DNA from: JAGVSR01 sp963825555
GTDB lineage: Bacteria > Pseudomonadota > Alphaproteobacteria > Rhizobiales > Hyphomicrobiaceae
DNA length: 64,000 nucleotides
NCBI GenBank assembly: GCA_963825555.1
Contig: CAWGTZ010000011.1
Span: 62,001-126,000, forward strand
Direction: 5' to 3'
Position numbers and translations under genes: made by a program. Numbering within the stretch: the first letter of the stretch is position 1; every line of letters starts with the position of its first letter. The notes under the pieces were generated by a model that saw only the letters and a list, made by a program, of their open reading frames with translations, did not search any database and had not been told where the DNA came from. Below, piece by piece: positions 45,579-53,894 of the stretch.

Positions 45579-46402
45579 CCACAGGCGGCCAGATGATATT
45601 CCGCCGCGCAGTGCTTGGATTTGACTGCGAGACATACAATGTAGCGGCCCTTGACGTTGCCGCGCACCTCGCCCGAGCACTGCGGCTCGATCTCTTCGGA
45701 ATCTTCGTGTTGGACCAGATGCTCGATCTCATCGCCGAATATCCCGGCGCGCGCGAATTCGTTACCTCCGGCCGACACTGGCGCGCAGTGGATCGCGCGC
45801 AACTGCGAGAGCAAGAGCTTGAATTGGCGCTTGGACTCCGGCGCATATTCGATGCAAAAGCCGCAGCAGAGAAGCTTGCCGGCACCTTCGAGGTAGCCAG
45901 TGGGCGGGTCTCGGACATCCTGGCCGGCACGACCATGCGGACTGACATCCTTGTCATCGCCGAACCGCGAAATACGATCGGGCTCGTTACCAAAACATTC
46001 CCGGTCATCCTTGAGATGGCAATACGGTCGCATGCCTCGGTGCTGCTCGTACCGCGACGGGCCATGCAACGCCGCGGACCAATCTTGGCGATTGCCGGGT
46101 CGCCCAACGACCCCGCGATCGCGACGGCGCGAGCGATCGCGGCTGCCTCCAGCGAAAACTTTGCTATCGTCACCCCCTATGCCGCGGCGATCCCTTCGGA
46201 GGCGGCGCCCCTCGATCAACGCCGTCCGAAGGACATCTTCGATCAAATCCCACCCGCAAGCCTGATCGTAGGCTCGCGAACGGGCCTCTTCGCCAGCCGT
46301 GAAGAGATCTTGACGGCACTCGGCCGTTCACGCGGCACGCCGCTGCTCTTACTGGAGCCAGAGGAACCTCTTCCGTCAGGCCAGAGCAAAGTCCAAGCCT
46401 AG
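45575..46402 (+). CDS. universal stress protein-like, two-domain
   Basis: The 275-residue product begins FRRAVLGFDCETYNVAALDV with a UspA-like first half (DLFGIFVLDQMLDL; TDILVIAEPRNTIG) and a second, shorter repeat (GPILAIAGSPNDPAIATARA; SLIVGSRTGLFAS). The ATP-binding G-2x-G-9x-G(S/T) motif is not clear, so nucleotide binding is uncertain. Its ATG overlaps the Lon-like stop (45575-45578), implying translational coupling and a shared task such as protein quality control under stress. The 3' end overlaps the convergent cysteine-cluster gene by 27 bases. Confidence 0.82.
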   Translation: MTTGGQMIFRRAVLGFDCETYNVAALDVAAHLARALRLDLFGIFVLDQMLDLIAEYPGAREFVTSGRHWRAVDRAQLREQELELALGLRRIFDAKAAAEKLAGTFEVASGRVSDILAGTTMRTDILVIAEPRNTIGLVTKTFPVILEMAIRSHASVLLVPRRAMQRRGPILAIAGSPNDPAIATARAIAAASSENFAIVTPYAAAIPSEAAPLDQRRPKDIFDQIPPASLIVGSRTGLFASREEILTALGRSRGTPLLLLEPEEPLPSGQSKVQA

Positions 46403-47116
46403 CGGCCCATGCCGCGCTTCGAGGCCTTCCGCGAGACTCGTCAGCCGTACGGCGAGTGCCGCATGGTCAACGAGGCGTTGGCGGAAGAGAGCCATTTCGA
46501 AAATGGACAGATAATCCGCCTCGCGGTTGCCACGCAGTTCGATGAGACGGGATCGCACGTGATGCTGCGCGATCTGATAGGCGCCGACGTAGAACAGAGC
46601 CCTGGGGTCCGACGCTATGACCCTTGTAATCGTCATGAACTTCTCAGCCTCTCCGTCAGGCATGCTCTCGACCTGACAGATGCGTTCCTGCCCTTCGAGG
46701 GCCTCGATAACCTCAAATAGGCCAAGGCGTTCAATGCCTTTCAAGCCACCGTCCAAATCCAGCACCGGAAGGAACGGATAAAGCCTGCAGACTGTAGTGC
46801 GCGTGGCGTGATCACACGCGCAGCCGGGCCGGCGGCTGACGATCGTTTCGATCCGCATGGTACGGGGACCAAACGCGTAGTTCACGACGCGATGGTGGTG
46901 GTCGCCAAATTGTTTCAGAAGATCGCGCCGCTGCAGGTACTCGTATTCACCAGGCAAGAGCGGCAGTTCTTGTGCCGGTTGGCCCCCTAGAAGCCGGAAC
47001 CGGGCCTTCTGCCGGCTGAAGCTGCAGCAATTCCCATTACCGCACAGTTGCCAGCAGCCCGGAATGTAAACGAGATCCGTCGCGTAAATCTTAGCGAAAT
47101 CGACGCCGCGCCGCAT
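46376..47116 (-). CDS. YkgJ-like cysteine-cluster protein
   Basis: The product of about 246 residues starts with a cysteine cluster (GCWQLCGNGNCCSFSRQK) and carries a second one in GCACDHATRTTVCRLYPFLP. This spacing resembles YkgJ-type proteins thought to bind zinc or an Fe-S cluster. The rest is helical with no membrane segment. Start could be the ATG at 47116 or a GTG at 47128; the cluster lies just inside either. An inverted repeat (47127-47135 with 47154-47162) covers the 5' end. It converges on the universal stress gene. The biochemical role is unknown. Confidence 0.72.
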   Translation of the reverse strand: MRRGVDFAKIYATDLVYIPGCWQLCGNGNCCSFSRQKARFRLLGGQPAQELPLLPGEYEYLQRRDLLKQFGDHHHRVVNYAFGPRTMRIETIVSRRPGCACDHATRTTVCRLYPFLPVLDLDGGLKGIERLGLFEVIEALEGQERICQVESMPDGEAEKFMTITRVIASDPRALFYVGAYQIAQHHVRSRLIELRGNREADYLSIFEMALFRQRLVDHAALAVRLTSLAEGLEARHGPLGLDFALA

Positions 47117-47126
47117 AGTATCCCAC

Positions 47127-47162
47127 ACTCTGATATTAGATCCGTTTTCTGATTATCAGAGT
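47127..47162. repeat. nine-base inverted repeat at the 5' end of the YkgJ-like gene
   Basis: ACTCTGATA (47127-47135) and TATCAGAGT (47154-47162) are perfectly complementary around 18 bases; CTGATTATCAG (47149-47159) forms an overlapping shorter palindrome. It overlaps or abuts the start codon, so it could be an operator or a leader hairpin. Confidence 0.5.
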
Positions 47163-47527
47163 AGGTTTCTTCTTCCAATTGATCTCTTCTGAGTTGCTAA
47201 ATTTCCCCTGGGCACCGGGCTGCCATTTCCAAAGGTTGTTTGAGAACAGCCGAGAAAACTCGGGAATATTGACCGAGAGCAACGCTGCCTTTGAACTGAC
47301 AGGCCTACTGTTCTCACTTGCTGCGTTGACTTCCCGGGTCTCCGGGTTGTGCGAGCGCCTCGTTAAGAAAGGCATTCGCGATGGGCTTTGAAAGCTTGCC
47401 GTTCTAAGTTTTTTATCAAGGTCTGCACAGCTTGGCTTCCGGAAGGGGAAACAACCAGCCGGATCTTCATATCGGTCCGAAATGAGACCACAGCGATTTG
47501 CACGAGCGGGCAGAAGGAAGCGGAACT
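47163..47527. other. 365-base AT-richer intergenic region
   Basis: Between divergent genes. No convincing gene. A partial FNR-like box TTGAC-CGAG-AGCAA occurs at 47269-47282 but fails in the second half-site. AAGGAAG before 47528 is the ribosome binding site of the next gene. Confidence 0.45.
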
Positions 47528-48373
47528 ATGGGCTACAGGACGATCCTTCTCCACCTCAACAGCGAGCACCGCGTCGAACCTCTGACGATGGCCGCAATCC
47601 AGATTGCAAAGTCCACCGACGCCCATGTCACGGGATTGTTCGTGGCGCCACAGGCCCCCTTTACCTCGCCACTTTTCCCGAAGATGTCGGATGTCGCCTT
47701 TCGCGAGGAACTCGAGGCCTATTGCAAGACCAGCGTTGCCGTCCAGCAGGCCTTCGAGAGCGCGACGGCCGGACAGGCAATCGCGCCTGAGTGGCGGCAG
47801 CCTGCGTCCCGATGGCCTCTCTATGCTGATACGGTGATTGCACACGCGCGAACGGCCGATCTCGTTATTGCCGGCCAGAAGGATGGCGACTGGCCCTATT
47901 CCGAGCTGTTCGACATTCCCGAATGGCTGGCCATGGAAAGCGGCCGGCCGGTTCTAATCATCCCGAAGATTGGCGTCGCGCGCCCCCTTGCGAGCCGGAT
48001 CTTGATTGGATGGAATAATAGCCGCGAGGCGGCAAAGGCAGTCTTCGATGCCTTGCCACTTCTCGTGCGCGCCGAAGCCGTACACATCGTCAGCATCCGG
48101 GAGGCGGACACCCCTGCCACCTCGCGCGATATTCCTGCAGCCGAGATCGCCGCGACACTGGCACGTCACGACGTAAACGTTATCGCCGAAAATTTGGTCC
48201 GCGAAAGCGCGCTCGATCCAGCGCAACAACTGATGGCCGAAGCAGATCGGCTTAAAGCGGATCTGATCGTCATGGGATGCTACGGAAAATCCCGCATCCG
48301 CGAGTTCATTCTAGGAGGTGCAACACAACACGCTCTCCAGCATGCCACCATCCCGGTCCTGATGGCACACTGA
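47528..48373 (+). CDS. universal stress protein, tandem Usp domains
   Basis: The 281-residue product has two Usp domains: the first from GYRTILLHLNSEHRVEPL, the second from ASRILIGWNNSREAAKAVFD. The second ends with DLIVMGCYGKSRIREFILGG, the G-x2-G-x9-G-like ATP-binding signature, and VPVLMAH-type end (IPVLMAH). So only the second domain seems able to bind ATP. Start is the ATG at 47528. It is transcribed toward the CPBP gene (convergent, 40 bases apart). Such proteins promote survival in growth arrest or oxygen limitation. Confidence 0.92.
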   Translation: MGYRTILLHLNSEHRVEPLTMAAIQIAKSTDAHVTGLFVAPQAPFTSPLFPKMSDVAFREELEAYCKTSVAVQQAFESATAGQAIAPEWRQPASRWPLYADTVIAHARTADLVIAGQKDGDWPYSELFDIPEWLAMESGRPVLIIPKIGVARPLASRILIGWNNSREAAKAVFDALPLLVRAEAVHIVSIREADTPATSRDIPAAEIAATLARHDVNVIAENLVRESALDPAQQLMAEADRLKADLIVMGCYGKSRIREFILGGATQHALQHATIPVLMAH

Positions 48374-48413
48374 GCTGACGGGTACAGGCTAGGGCTAAAG
48401 CCTTGCAAGGGGC

Positions 48414-49169
48414 TCAGGCCGGAATTTTCAAGACACCGACCATAACGCTCACACCTGTGTTGAACAGGATATGACATAGAATAGGGATTCTCAGGCTTCC
48501 CGTCCGTACAAGCAGCCCGCTAAGCAGAAGCCCAGCCGAAAAGAGCTGGAGCTGGGCAAGGAGCGTGCGATCCACATGCAAAAATGTCCACGCCGCTGAG
48601 GTGATGAGAGCTGCGCCAGCGAACCCAATGCGCGATTTAGAAAGAGCGCCAAACAGAAACCCACGGAAAAGAAATTCCTCCGCGACCGGTGCCAGGATGC
48701 AAAAGATGGGTGGCATCAACCAGCTGCGCTCGCGCTCCATCAGGTCCCGGTAGGGCAGAAAGTCTTCCACCACTCCCTCGGGAATGAAGAGAAGCAGGAT
48801 GCCAAACCAAAAGGCCGTCGCCGTGATCGCGATCAGCACGGAGCGGACATACGACCGGCCCCCCTCTATCGGCGCCGTGAGGGCCAACACTTCCCAGGCG
48901 CGCGCTTTGAAGCGTCGGGCGGCAAGAATGGTGAACGCGGCCATCGCGACATTGAAAACCGCCACGTAGATGGCTTCATACGTCATCAGCTGGCGCTCGA
49001 TCAGGCCGGGAGAGAACGCACCAGGCGCACCCAACCCCACAAACCAAGCGTAAATGCGTGCAGCGGCATGGCCGACCAGCGGAGACAGGACCACTATAGC
49101 AAGCGTGACGCCAGCCGCAGGCAGCACTTTCCATTGCGTTTTCGGTTGATAGACTGCGTTTACAAACAT
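48414..49169 (-). CDS. CPBP-family intramembrane metalloprotease
   Basis: The 251-residue polytopic membrane protein (seven or so hydrophobic segments) has the CPBP/Abi motif 1 APVAEEFLFRGFLFGAL (EExxxR). Motif 2 is AWTFLHVD with F-x3-H type spacing, and a late HILFN supplies the third site. Bacterial members are poorly characterised; some process peptides or give immunity. Start is the ATG at 49169, with AAGGTG ten bases upstream that can pair with CACCTT just before the start. It lies among stress genes. Confidence 0.88.
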   Translation of the reverse strand: MFVNAVYQPKTQWKVLPAAGVTLAIVVLSPLVGHAAARIYAWFVGLGAPGAFSPGLIERQLMTYEAIYVAVFNVAMAAFTILAARRFKARAWEVLALTAPIEGGRSYVRSVLIAITATAFWFGILLLFIPEGVVEDFLPYRDLMERERSWLMPPIFCILAPVAEEFLFRGFLFGALSKSRIGFAGAALITSAAWTFLHVDRTLLAQLQLFSAGLLLSGLLVRTGSLRIPILCHILFNTGVSVMVGVLKIPA

Positions 49170-49170
49170 C

Positions 49171-49185
49171 AAGGTGCGACACCTT
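49171..49185 (-). promoter_or_regulatory. dyad AAGGTG-TCG-CACCTT over the CPBP ribosome binding site
   Basis: On the minus strand AAGGTG, the only candidate Shine-Dalgarno, pairs perfectly with CACCTT that ends one base before the ATG. Folding would hide the ribosome binding site. The dyad is visible; regulation is inferred. Confidence 0.4.
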
Positions 49186-49438
49186 CATGCCACCGAAGAC
49201 GGCTGTAGGGTCCACGCGCGGCGTATCGGATACAATCCGTTCCGGCGTCCTGCCGCTCAACCAAACCGTATGTCTCCATCGGCCAGACAACGCCGGCACG
49301 GAAACACGGCCCAACTCCAAAAGCTACTGATGGCGGCTTTTCCGTTTTCCAGCTGCTTTTGATACCTCGCAAGGCGCCTCCCGCCAGACTGTGCCATGGG
49401 AAACCCAAGCAAGAACAGCCGTAGAGGAGACAACGCCG

Positions 49439-49897
49439 ATGACACTTCCCGCGACCCTCTCCCACACCGTTCAGCAGTGCCAGGAATGGCTGAAGGAACT
49501 GCGCGATAACGGTGATCTGGCGAACACGACTGAAGCCCTGGCGGTACTGCGTATCGTCCTGCATCACTTGCGTGATCGGCTTACGCTGCAGGAGGGCGTC
49601 GACTTGGGTGCGCAATTGCCCATCATCGTGCGGGGGATCTACTACGAGGGCTGGCAACCGCAAAAAGTACCGCACAAGGTACATACTCTTCAGAAGTTTA
49701 TCGACGAGGTGACTATCGCGCTACTGCCACGCACCGTACCAGCCGAGCGCGCGATCAGGGACGTGTTTGCCATTCTGGCCCATCACTGCGATCCGGGCGA
49801 GATCTCCGACGTCATCGCACAGATGCCCGTCGAACTGAAGGACCTCTGGCCGAAAACGGCGCAAAGCTTCCGCGAACGGACGCGACCATCAAGTTAA
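49439..49897 (+). CDS. DUF2267 protein
   Basis: The 152-residue product shows HTVQQCQEWLKELRDN, AVLRIVLHHLRDRLTLQEGV and LGAQLPIIVRGIYYEGW, the core of DUF2267, a family of small soluble proteins often found in bacterial stress clusters. GGAG upstream supports the ATG at 49439; an extension to 49391 is not needed. It converges on the AI-2E-type gene. A partial FNR-like half-site pair (TTGAT-ACCT-CGCAA, 49359-49372) lies upstream. Biochemical function is unknown. Confidence 0.85.
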   Translation: MTLPATLSHTVQQCQEWLKELRDNGDLANTTEALAVLRIVLHHLRDRLTLQEGVDLGAQLPIIVRGIYYEGWQPQKVPHKVHTLQKFIDEVTIALLPRTVPAERAIRDVFAILAHHCDPGEISDVIAQMPVELKDLWPKTAQSFRERTRPSS

Positions 49898-49929
49898 GGC
49901 AGCTGTCCACCTCCGTACTGACCAGCGCA

Positions 49930-50985
49930 CTACACTTGGATCTTACCGTCCTTCGAGAGAAGGACGGCGATCCACCGCCAGCTGGGAATGTGTGCGCAGA
50001 CAATCATAACGAGAACCAGGATCGGAACGCTGAGAAACATGCCGACAATGCCCCAGATCGTTCCCCAGAAGGCGAGACCGAGAATGATCGCGAATGGGCT
50101 CATGTTGAGCGTGTTGCCCATCAGGATAGGCTCCAGAATGCTTCCCATCGCGACCTGCATGGCGGTAAGCCCCAGGATCAGAGTGAAAAACGGTGTCAAC
50201 GTATCGAATTGCACGAGCGCGATAAGCGCCGGAAATGTAACCGCCAAGATCGCCCCGATGTTCGGAATGAAGTTCAATACGAACACCAGGATCGCCCAGG
50301 TCTCGGCGAAGTCTACCCCGATCCAGCGCAATACCCCGTACGACAAAACGGCCGTAACGAGGCTGACGAGCGTTTTGATCCAAATGTATCGGCGGATGCT
50401 ATCCGAGATATTGGCCAACAGTGCTGACGTCCTTCTCGCTTCCTCTTCGTTGGGCGACATGGCTGCCACCTTCGCACCAAGGTACTCCCCCTCCGCCAGG
50501 AGAAAGCCGACATAAGCCACAACCAGAAGCAGGCTCACCATGAATGACTGAGCGGAGAACAAAAGCGAGGGAATCCGACGGGTGAGGTCGATCTCGGTCA
50601 GGATCGTGCGAACCTTCTCCGAGCCTGCCGGTCCGATCCACTGCGTGAGCTGGCCGATTATCGCTTCTAGCCGGCTGACATAGCGCGGCCATGCTGCCTG
50701 GATGGCATCCGCCTGTCCCAGAAGAACAGAGACGACCAAATAAAGGCTCAGCGCCACAACTGCGATCCCGAACAGAGTTGCAATAGAGCGCGGCAGGCGA
50801 AGTCTTCCGATTCCGATCCGCTGGAACGATGTGATCAGGGCTTCCAGCAAATTCCAGAGCAGAATGGCTATCGCTAACGGTATGAGGAACGAGCTTCCGA
50901 AGACAAGCCCGGTCACGATCACGCCAATGGCGATAATCGCAAGCCCCAGGCTACGGAGTCCTTCAGATCCGCCAGCTTTGATCAT
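49930..50985 (-). CDS. AI-2E/PerM-family membrane transporter
   Basis: The 351-residue protein has about seven or eight transmembrane helices and the family's long central soluble stretch. Landmarks are SLGLAIIAIGVIVTGLVFGS near the N-terminus, FVLNFIPNIGAILAVTFPAL, and GTIWGIVGMFLSVPILVLVM near the C-terminus. Members include the autoinducer-2 exporter TqsA and sodium/proton antiporters, so the substrate is open. GGGGGGATCAG before the ATG is a good ribosome binding site. It stands alone between stress-type genes. Confidence 0.9.
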   Translation of the reverse strand: MIKAGGSEGLRSLGLAIIAIGVIVTGLVFGSSFLIPLAIAILLWNLLEALITSFQRIGIGRLRLPRSIATLFGIAVVALSLYLVVSVLLGQADAIQAAWPRYVSRLEAIIGQLTQWIGPAGSEKVRTILTEIDLTRRIPSLLFSAQSFMVSLLLVVAYVGFLLAEGEYLGAKVAAMSPNEEEARRTSALLANISDSIRRYIWIKTLVSLVTAVLSYGVLRWIGVDFAETWAILVFVLNFIPNIGAILAVTFPALIALVQFDTLTPFFTLILGLTAMQVAMGSILEPILMGNTLNMSPFAIILGLAFWGTIWGIVGMFLSVPILVLVMIVCAHIPSWRWIAVLLSKDGKIQV

Positions 50986-51116
50986 CTGATCCCCCCGGAG
51001 TCCTCAATGCTAATGCTTTCACATTGGCGTGACGGTCACCTTCCATGCTCTAGTTCAAACTATAGCCCGTCTCAGTCTTGGCGCGCAGTACCCAACCCTG
51101 AACCTTTTGCGCAGAT

Positions 51117-51698
51117 TCAAGCTGGCTTGTCTAAATACTGCAGGGCGCTGATGGGACGCACCGTACTTGCGCTTGGGCCTTTTTCGCTTTCGCCATACTG
51201 AACGACCAATTCAACGGGGTCGCCCGCCTTCAGATCCCCGAACTTGCCGTCAACGACGCTGTTCTGATGGAAGTATATGAGGCGGTGGTCGTTCGTTGCT
51301 ATCTGCCCATACCCCTCACCGGGGTAAATTTCCGCGACGCGGCCCTGGAGCGGTGCCTCTCGCCCGCGCATCTCGCTGCGATCCTGTGTCTTCGATTTCT
51401 TGAGTTGCTGCTCCATGGCGTTGAACGCATCGCGAATGGCAACGTAAATGTCTTCGTGCGCGTTCACGTCACCCGGTCGCTTGTTGACGATGAGTTCGGT
51501 TCCCGGAATGCGGACCTCGATGCGCACCTCATAATGGTGGCCCTTGCGGCTATGCCGGTGAGGTGCATCGATGAAGACGTGGCAGCTGGTAATTCTTCCA
51601 AAGAATTTTTCCAGCTTGTGCACCCGCTCGCGCACGTGCGACTCCACCGCATCGGAGCGCTCCATGCCTGTGAAATTGATTTCAAGTGGGGTCTGCAT
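51117..51698 (-). CDS. ribosome hibernation factor (HPF/RaiA) fused to cold-shock domain
   Basis: The 193-residue product joins an HPF/RaiA domain (INFTGMERSDAVESHVRERV, then HVFIDAPHRHSRKGHHYEV and DIYVAIRDAFNAMEQQL) to a C-terminal cold-shock-like OB fold from about residue 115 (LQGRVAEIYPGEGYGQI, then RLIYFHQNSVVDGKF). The first would occupy the 30S decoding site in resting cells, the second may bind RNA. GAGG eight bases before the ATG supports the start. It differs from long HPF, whose C-terminal domain is a dimerisation module. Located 209 bases from an FNR-type box shared with the divergent permease. Confidence 0.92.
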   Translation of the reverse strand: MQTPLEINFTGMERSDAVESHVRERVHKLEKFFGRITSCHVFIDAPHRHSRKGHHYEVRIEVRIPGTELIVNKRPGDVNAHEDIYVAIRDAFNAMEQQLKKSKTQDRSEMRGREAPLQGRVAEIYPGEGYGQIATNDHRLIYFHQNSVVDGKFGDLKAGDPVELVVQYGESEKGPSASTVRPISALQYLDKPA

Positions 51699-51906
51699 GG
51701 CTTTTACCTCGCACTAATGTTCGTCGCCGGCGGCCCTCGTCTTCGGCATCTTCCGACAGCAGGAAATTCTTGTGTTCATTCGGCCGTCTGAATACCGTCG
51801 CACGTTGCCTGAGCAGCGGAAGGATCAGAAGCCGTGGCGAAAGAAAGATCGGGATCAACTGCTGCAAATGGTATGCGCACATTGGGCGCCGCGCGCGGGA
51901 TCGGTG

Positions 51907-51920
51907 TTGATCCGGGTCAA
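51907..51920. promoter_or_regulatory. exact FNR/FixK-type box TTGAT-CCGG-GTCAA
   Basis: All ten specified bases match TTGAY-N4-RTCAA. A class II promoter would start transcription near 51955, just before the ATG at 51977, and supports that start over the ATG at 51944. The divergent HPF gene could share it. Confidence 0.65.
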
Positions 51921-51976
51921 ACGAGGGGCTTGCCTCCCATTAAATGGCGACACTTACTTCTCCGGCAAGCCTGCGC

Positions 51977-53818
51977 ATGACTTATGATCAAATCGCCATA
52001 CTGAGCATTCTCGCAGCAACCGTCGCTCTCTTCATCTGGGGCCGCTGGCGCCACGACATCGTGGCGCTGACGTCGCTCATGAGCGCCGTCGCCCTGGGCC
52101 TCGTTCCAAGCAATGAAGCCTTTGCCGGGTTCGGCCATCCCGCAGTCATCACGGTTGCTTGCGTCCTCGTCCTCAGCAGCGCCCTGCAGTCAACCGGCGC
52201 GATAGATCTCTTGGCCCGCAAGATGTTGCCCAATGCCGCTGGTCCGACGGCATCGATTGCCTCCATGACCTGTCTGGCAGCGCTGCTTTCCGCTTTCATG
52301 AACAATGTGGGCGCGCTTGCTCTCTTGATGCCTGTTGGGCTTCAGCTTGCCTCACGATTATCCCTCCCACCCGGCAAGGTGCTAATGCCACTGGCCTTCG
52401 GGTCGATCCTCGGCGGAATGTCCACCTTGATCGGAACGCCACCGAACCTCATCGTTTCCAGTTTTCGAGACCAGACAACCGGTCAAAGCTTCGCCATGTT
52501 CGATTTCTCGCCGGTCGGCGTACCGGTGGCTCTCGCCGGTCTCGCATTTCTGGTGGCTATCGGCTGGCGTATTGTTCCCACGCGGCGGCCAGAGGGCAAG
52601 GATACGTTCGAAACAGGAGCCTATCTGACCGAAGCCCGTGTGCCCGAGAAATCAAAGTCCGCCGGAAAGACGCTACGCGAAATCGAAACTGCTATGGAGC
52701 AAGCGGATGCCCAGGTCATCGGTCTCGTGCGCAACGATATGCAGATCCCCGCTCCCAGTCCCTTCCGGGAAGTGAGGGCCGGCGACATCCTCATCATAGA
52801 GGCCGAACCGGAAGCGCTCGCCGAAGCCCTCTCCAGTCTTGATCTGAAACTGGAGGAGACCCTGCATACGAAGCCCAATGACCAAGAAGGGGCCGACCGC
52901 TCCACTGAAGGGGCGGACAACGACCGCCAAGCCGGTTCTCGCTCAGTTCTGCAGTCCGAGGATGTCACGTTGATGGAATTGGCGGTCCGGCCTCACGGCC
53001 AACTGGTCGGACGTTCAGCCCGTGAAATTCGCCTACGCAACCGCTATGGCATCAATCTTCTGGCCGTCTCACGTAAAGGTCGGCGTTCGGTTGTTCGGCT
53101 CAAGGCCCTGGCGATCGAAGAAGGCGATGTGCTGCTGATGCAGGGATCGCCGGAATCCATCCGCGAATTCGCCAGTCATTATGGATGTGTTCCCCTCGCA
53201 GAACGGCCGCTCAGGGTTCCCGATGCGAGCAAAGCACTAACCGCATCGGCCATTATGGCGGCCGCCATCTGCGGGGCGGCATTCGGATTGGTGCCCGCTG
53301 CGATCGCCTTCGCTTCGGCCGTGCTGGCATCGGTTCTATTGCGAGTTGTTCCGGTACGCCAGATGTACGACGCGATAGACTGGTCCATCATCGTTCTGCT
53401 CGGTGGCCTAATTCCCGTCGCCGGTGCCATGGCTTCGACCGGCGCCGCCGATCTGCTGGCAAAGTCTCTCCTGGGCAACGTCGCCCAAGGCAACATCGTA
53501 ATCGCGCTTGCGGTCGTCCTCGTCATAACGATGACGCTATCCGATTTCATGAACAACGCGGCGACGGCAGCCATGATGTGCCCGATCGCCATTGGCATCG
53601 CGACCCAACTCGACAGTAATCCGGAACCCTTCCTGATGGCAGTCGCGGTGGCGGCATCGTGCGCCTTTCTCACCCCGATCGGCCATCAGAACAACACCCT
53701 CATCCTGGGTCCTGGTGGCTTTAAATTCGGTGATTACTGGAAGCTCGGCCTACCCCTCGAGATTGTCGTGATCACTGTCAGCATCCCGTTGATCCTCTGG
53801 GTTTGGCCTCCGCAATAG
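51977..53818 (+). CDS. SLC13/DASS-type permease with two TrkA-C domains
   Basis: The 613-residue product has about 11 membrane segments in two halves. Landmarks are LSAFMNNVGALALLMPVGLQ and LSDFMNNAATAAMMCPIAIG, the two SNN/T-like anion-binding hairpins of the ion-transporter superfamily. Two RCK-C/TrkA-C domains lie between (about residues 215-290 and 320-405), as in sulfate, dicarboxylate or silicate-type permeases; the anion is not evident. I choose the ATG at 51977 because MTYDQIAILSILAA is the family start and the FNR-type box at 51907-51920 would put the transcript start near 51955. Confidence 0.9.
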   Translation: MTYDQIAILSILAATVALFIWGRWRHDIVALTSLMSAVALGLVPSNEAFAGFGHPAVITVACVLVLSSALQSTGAIDLLARKMLPNAAGPTASIASMTCLAALLSAFMNNVGALALLMPVGLQLASRLSLPPGKVLMPLAFGSILGGMSTLIGTPPNLIVSSFRDQTTGQSFAMFDFSPVGVPVALAGLAFLVAIGWRIVPTRRPEGKDTFETGAYLTEARVPEKSKSAGKTLREIETAMEQADAQVIGLVRNDMQIPAPSPFREVRAGDILIIEAEPEALAEALSSLDLKLEETLHTKPNDQEGADRSTEGADNDRQAGSRSVLQSEDVTLMELAVRPHGQLVGRSAREIRLRNRYGINLLAVSRKGRRSVVRLKALAIEEGDVLLMQGSPESIREFASHYGCVPLAERPLRVPDASKALTASAIMAAAICGAAFGLVPAAIAFASAVLASVLLRVVPVRQMYDAIDWSIIVLLGGLIPVAGAMASTGAADLLAKSLLGNVAQGNIVIALAVVLVITMTLSDFMNNAATAAMMCPIAIGIATQLDSNPEPFLMAVAVAASCAFLTPIGHQNNTLILGPGGFKFGDYWKLGLPLEIVVITVSIPLILWVWPPQ

Positions 53819-53894
53819 AAAATGGCGCAAGCGTCATGGGATTCATGGGCGCAATTTGATCCTTGAGGGGCTGGATACGGCCTGAAATTTTTGA

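Noticed and set aside
47269..47282. FNR-like box TTGAC-CGAG-AGCAA
   Set aside because: The second half-site departs from RTCAA and it is more than 240 bases from the gene, so it is not counted.
47179..47391. 70-codon plus-strand frame in the gap before the universal stress gene
   Set aside because: No ribosome binding site, unlikely composition, and it crosses apparent regulatory repeats.
49359..49372. FNR-like box TTGAT-ACCT-CGCAA before DUF2267
   Set aside because: Only the first half-site matches well.
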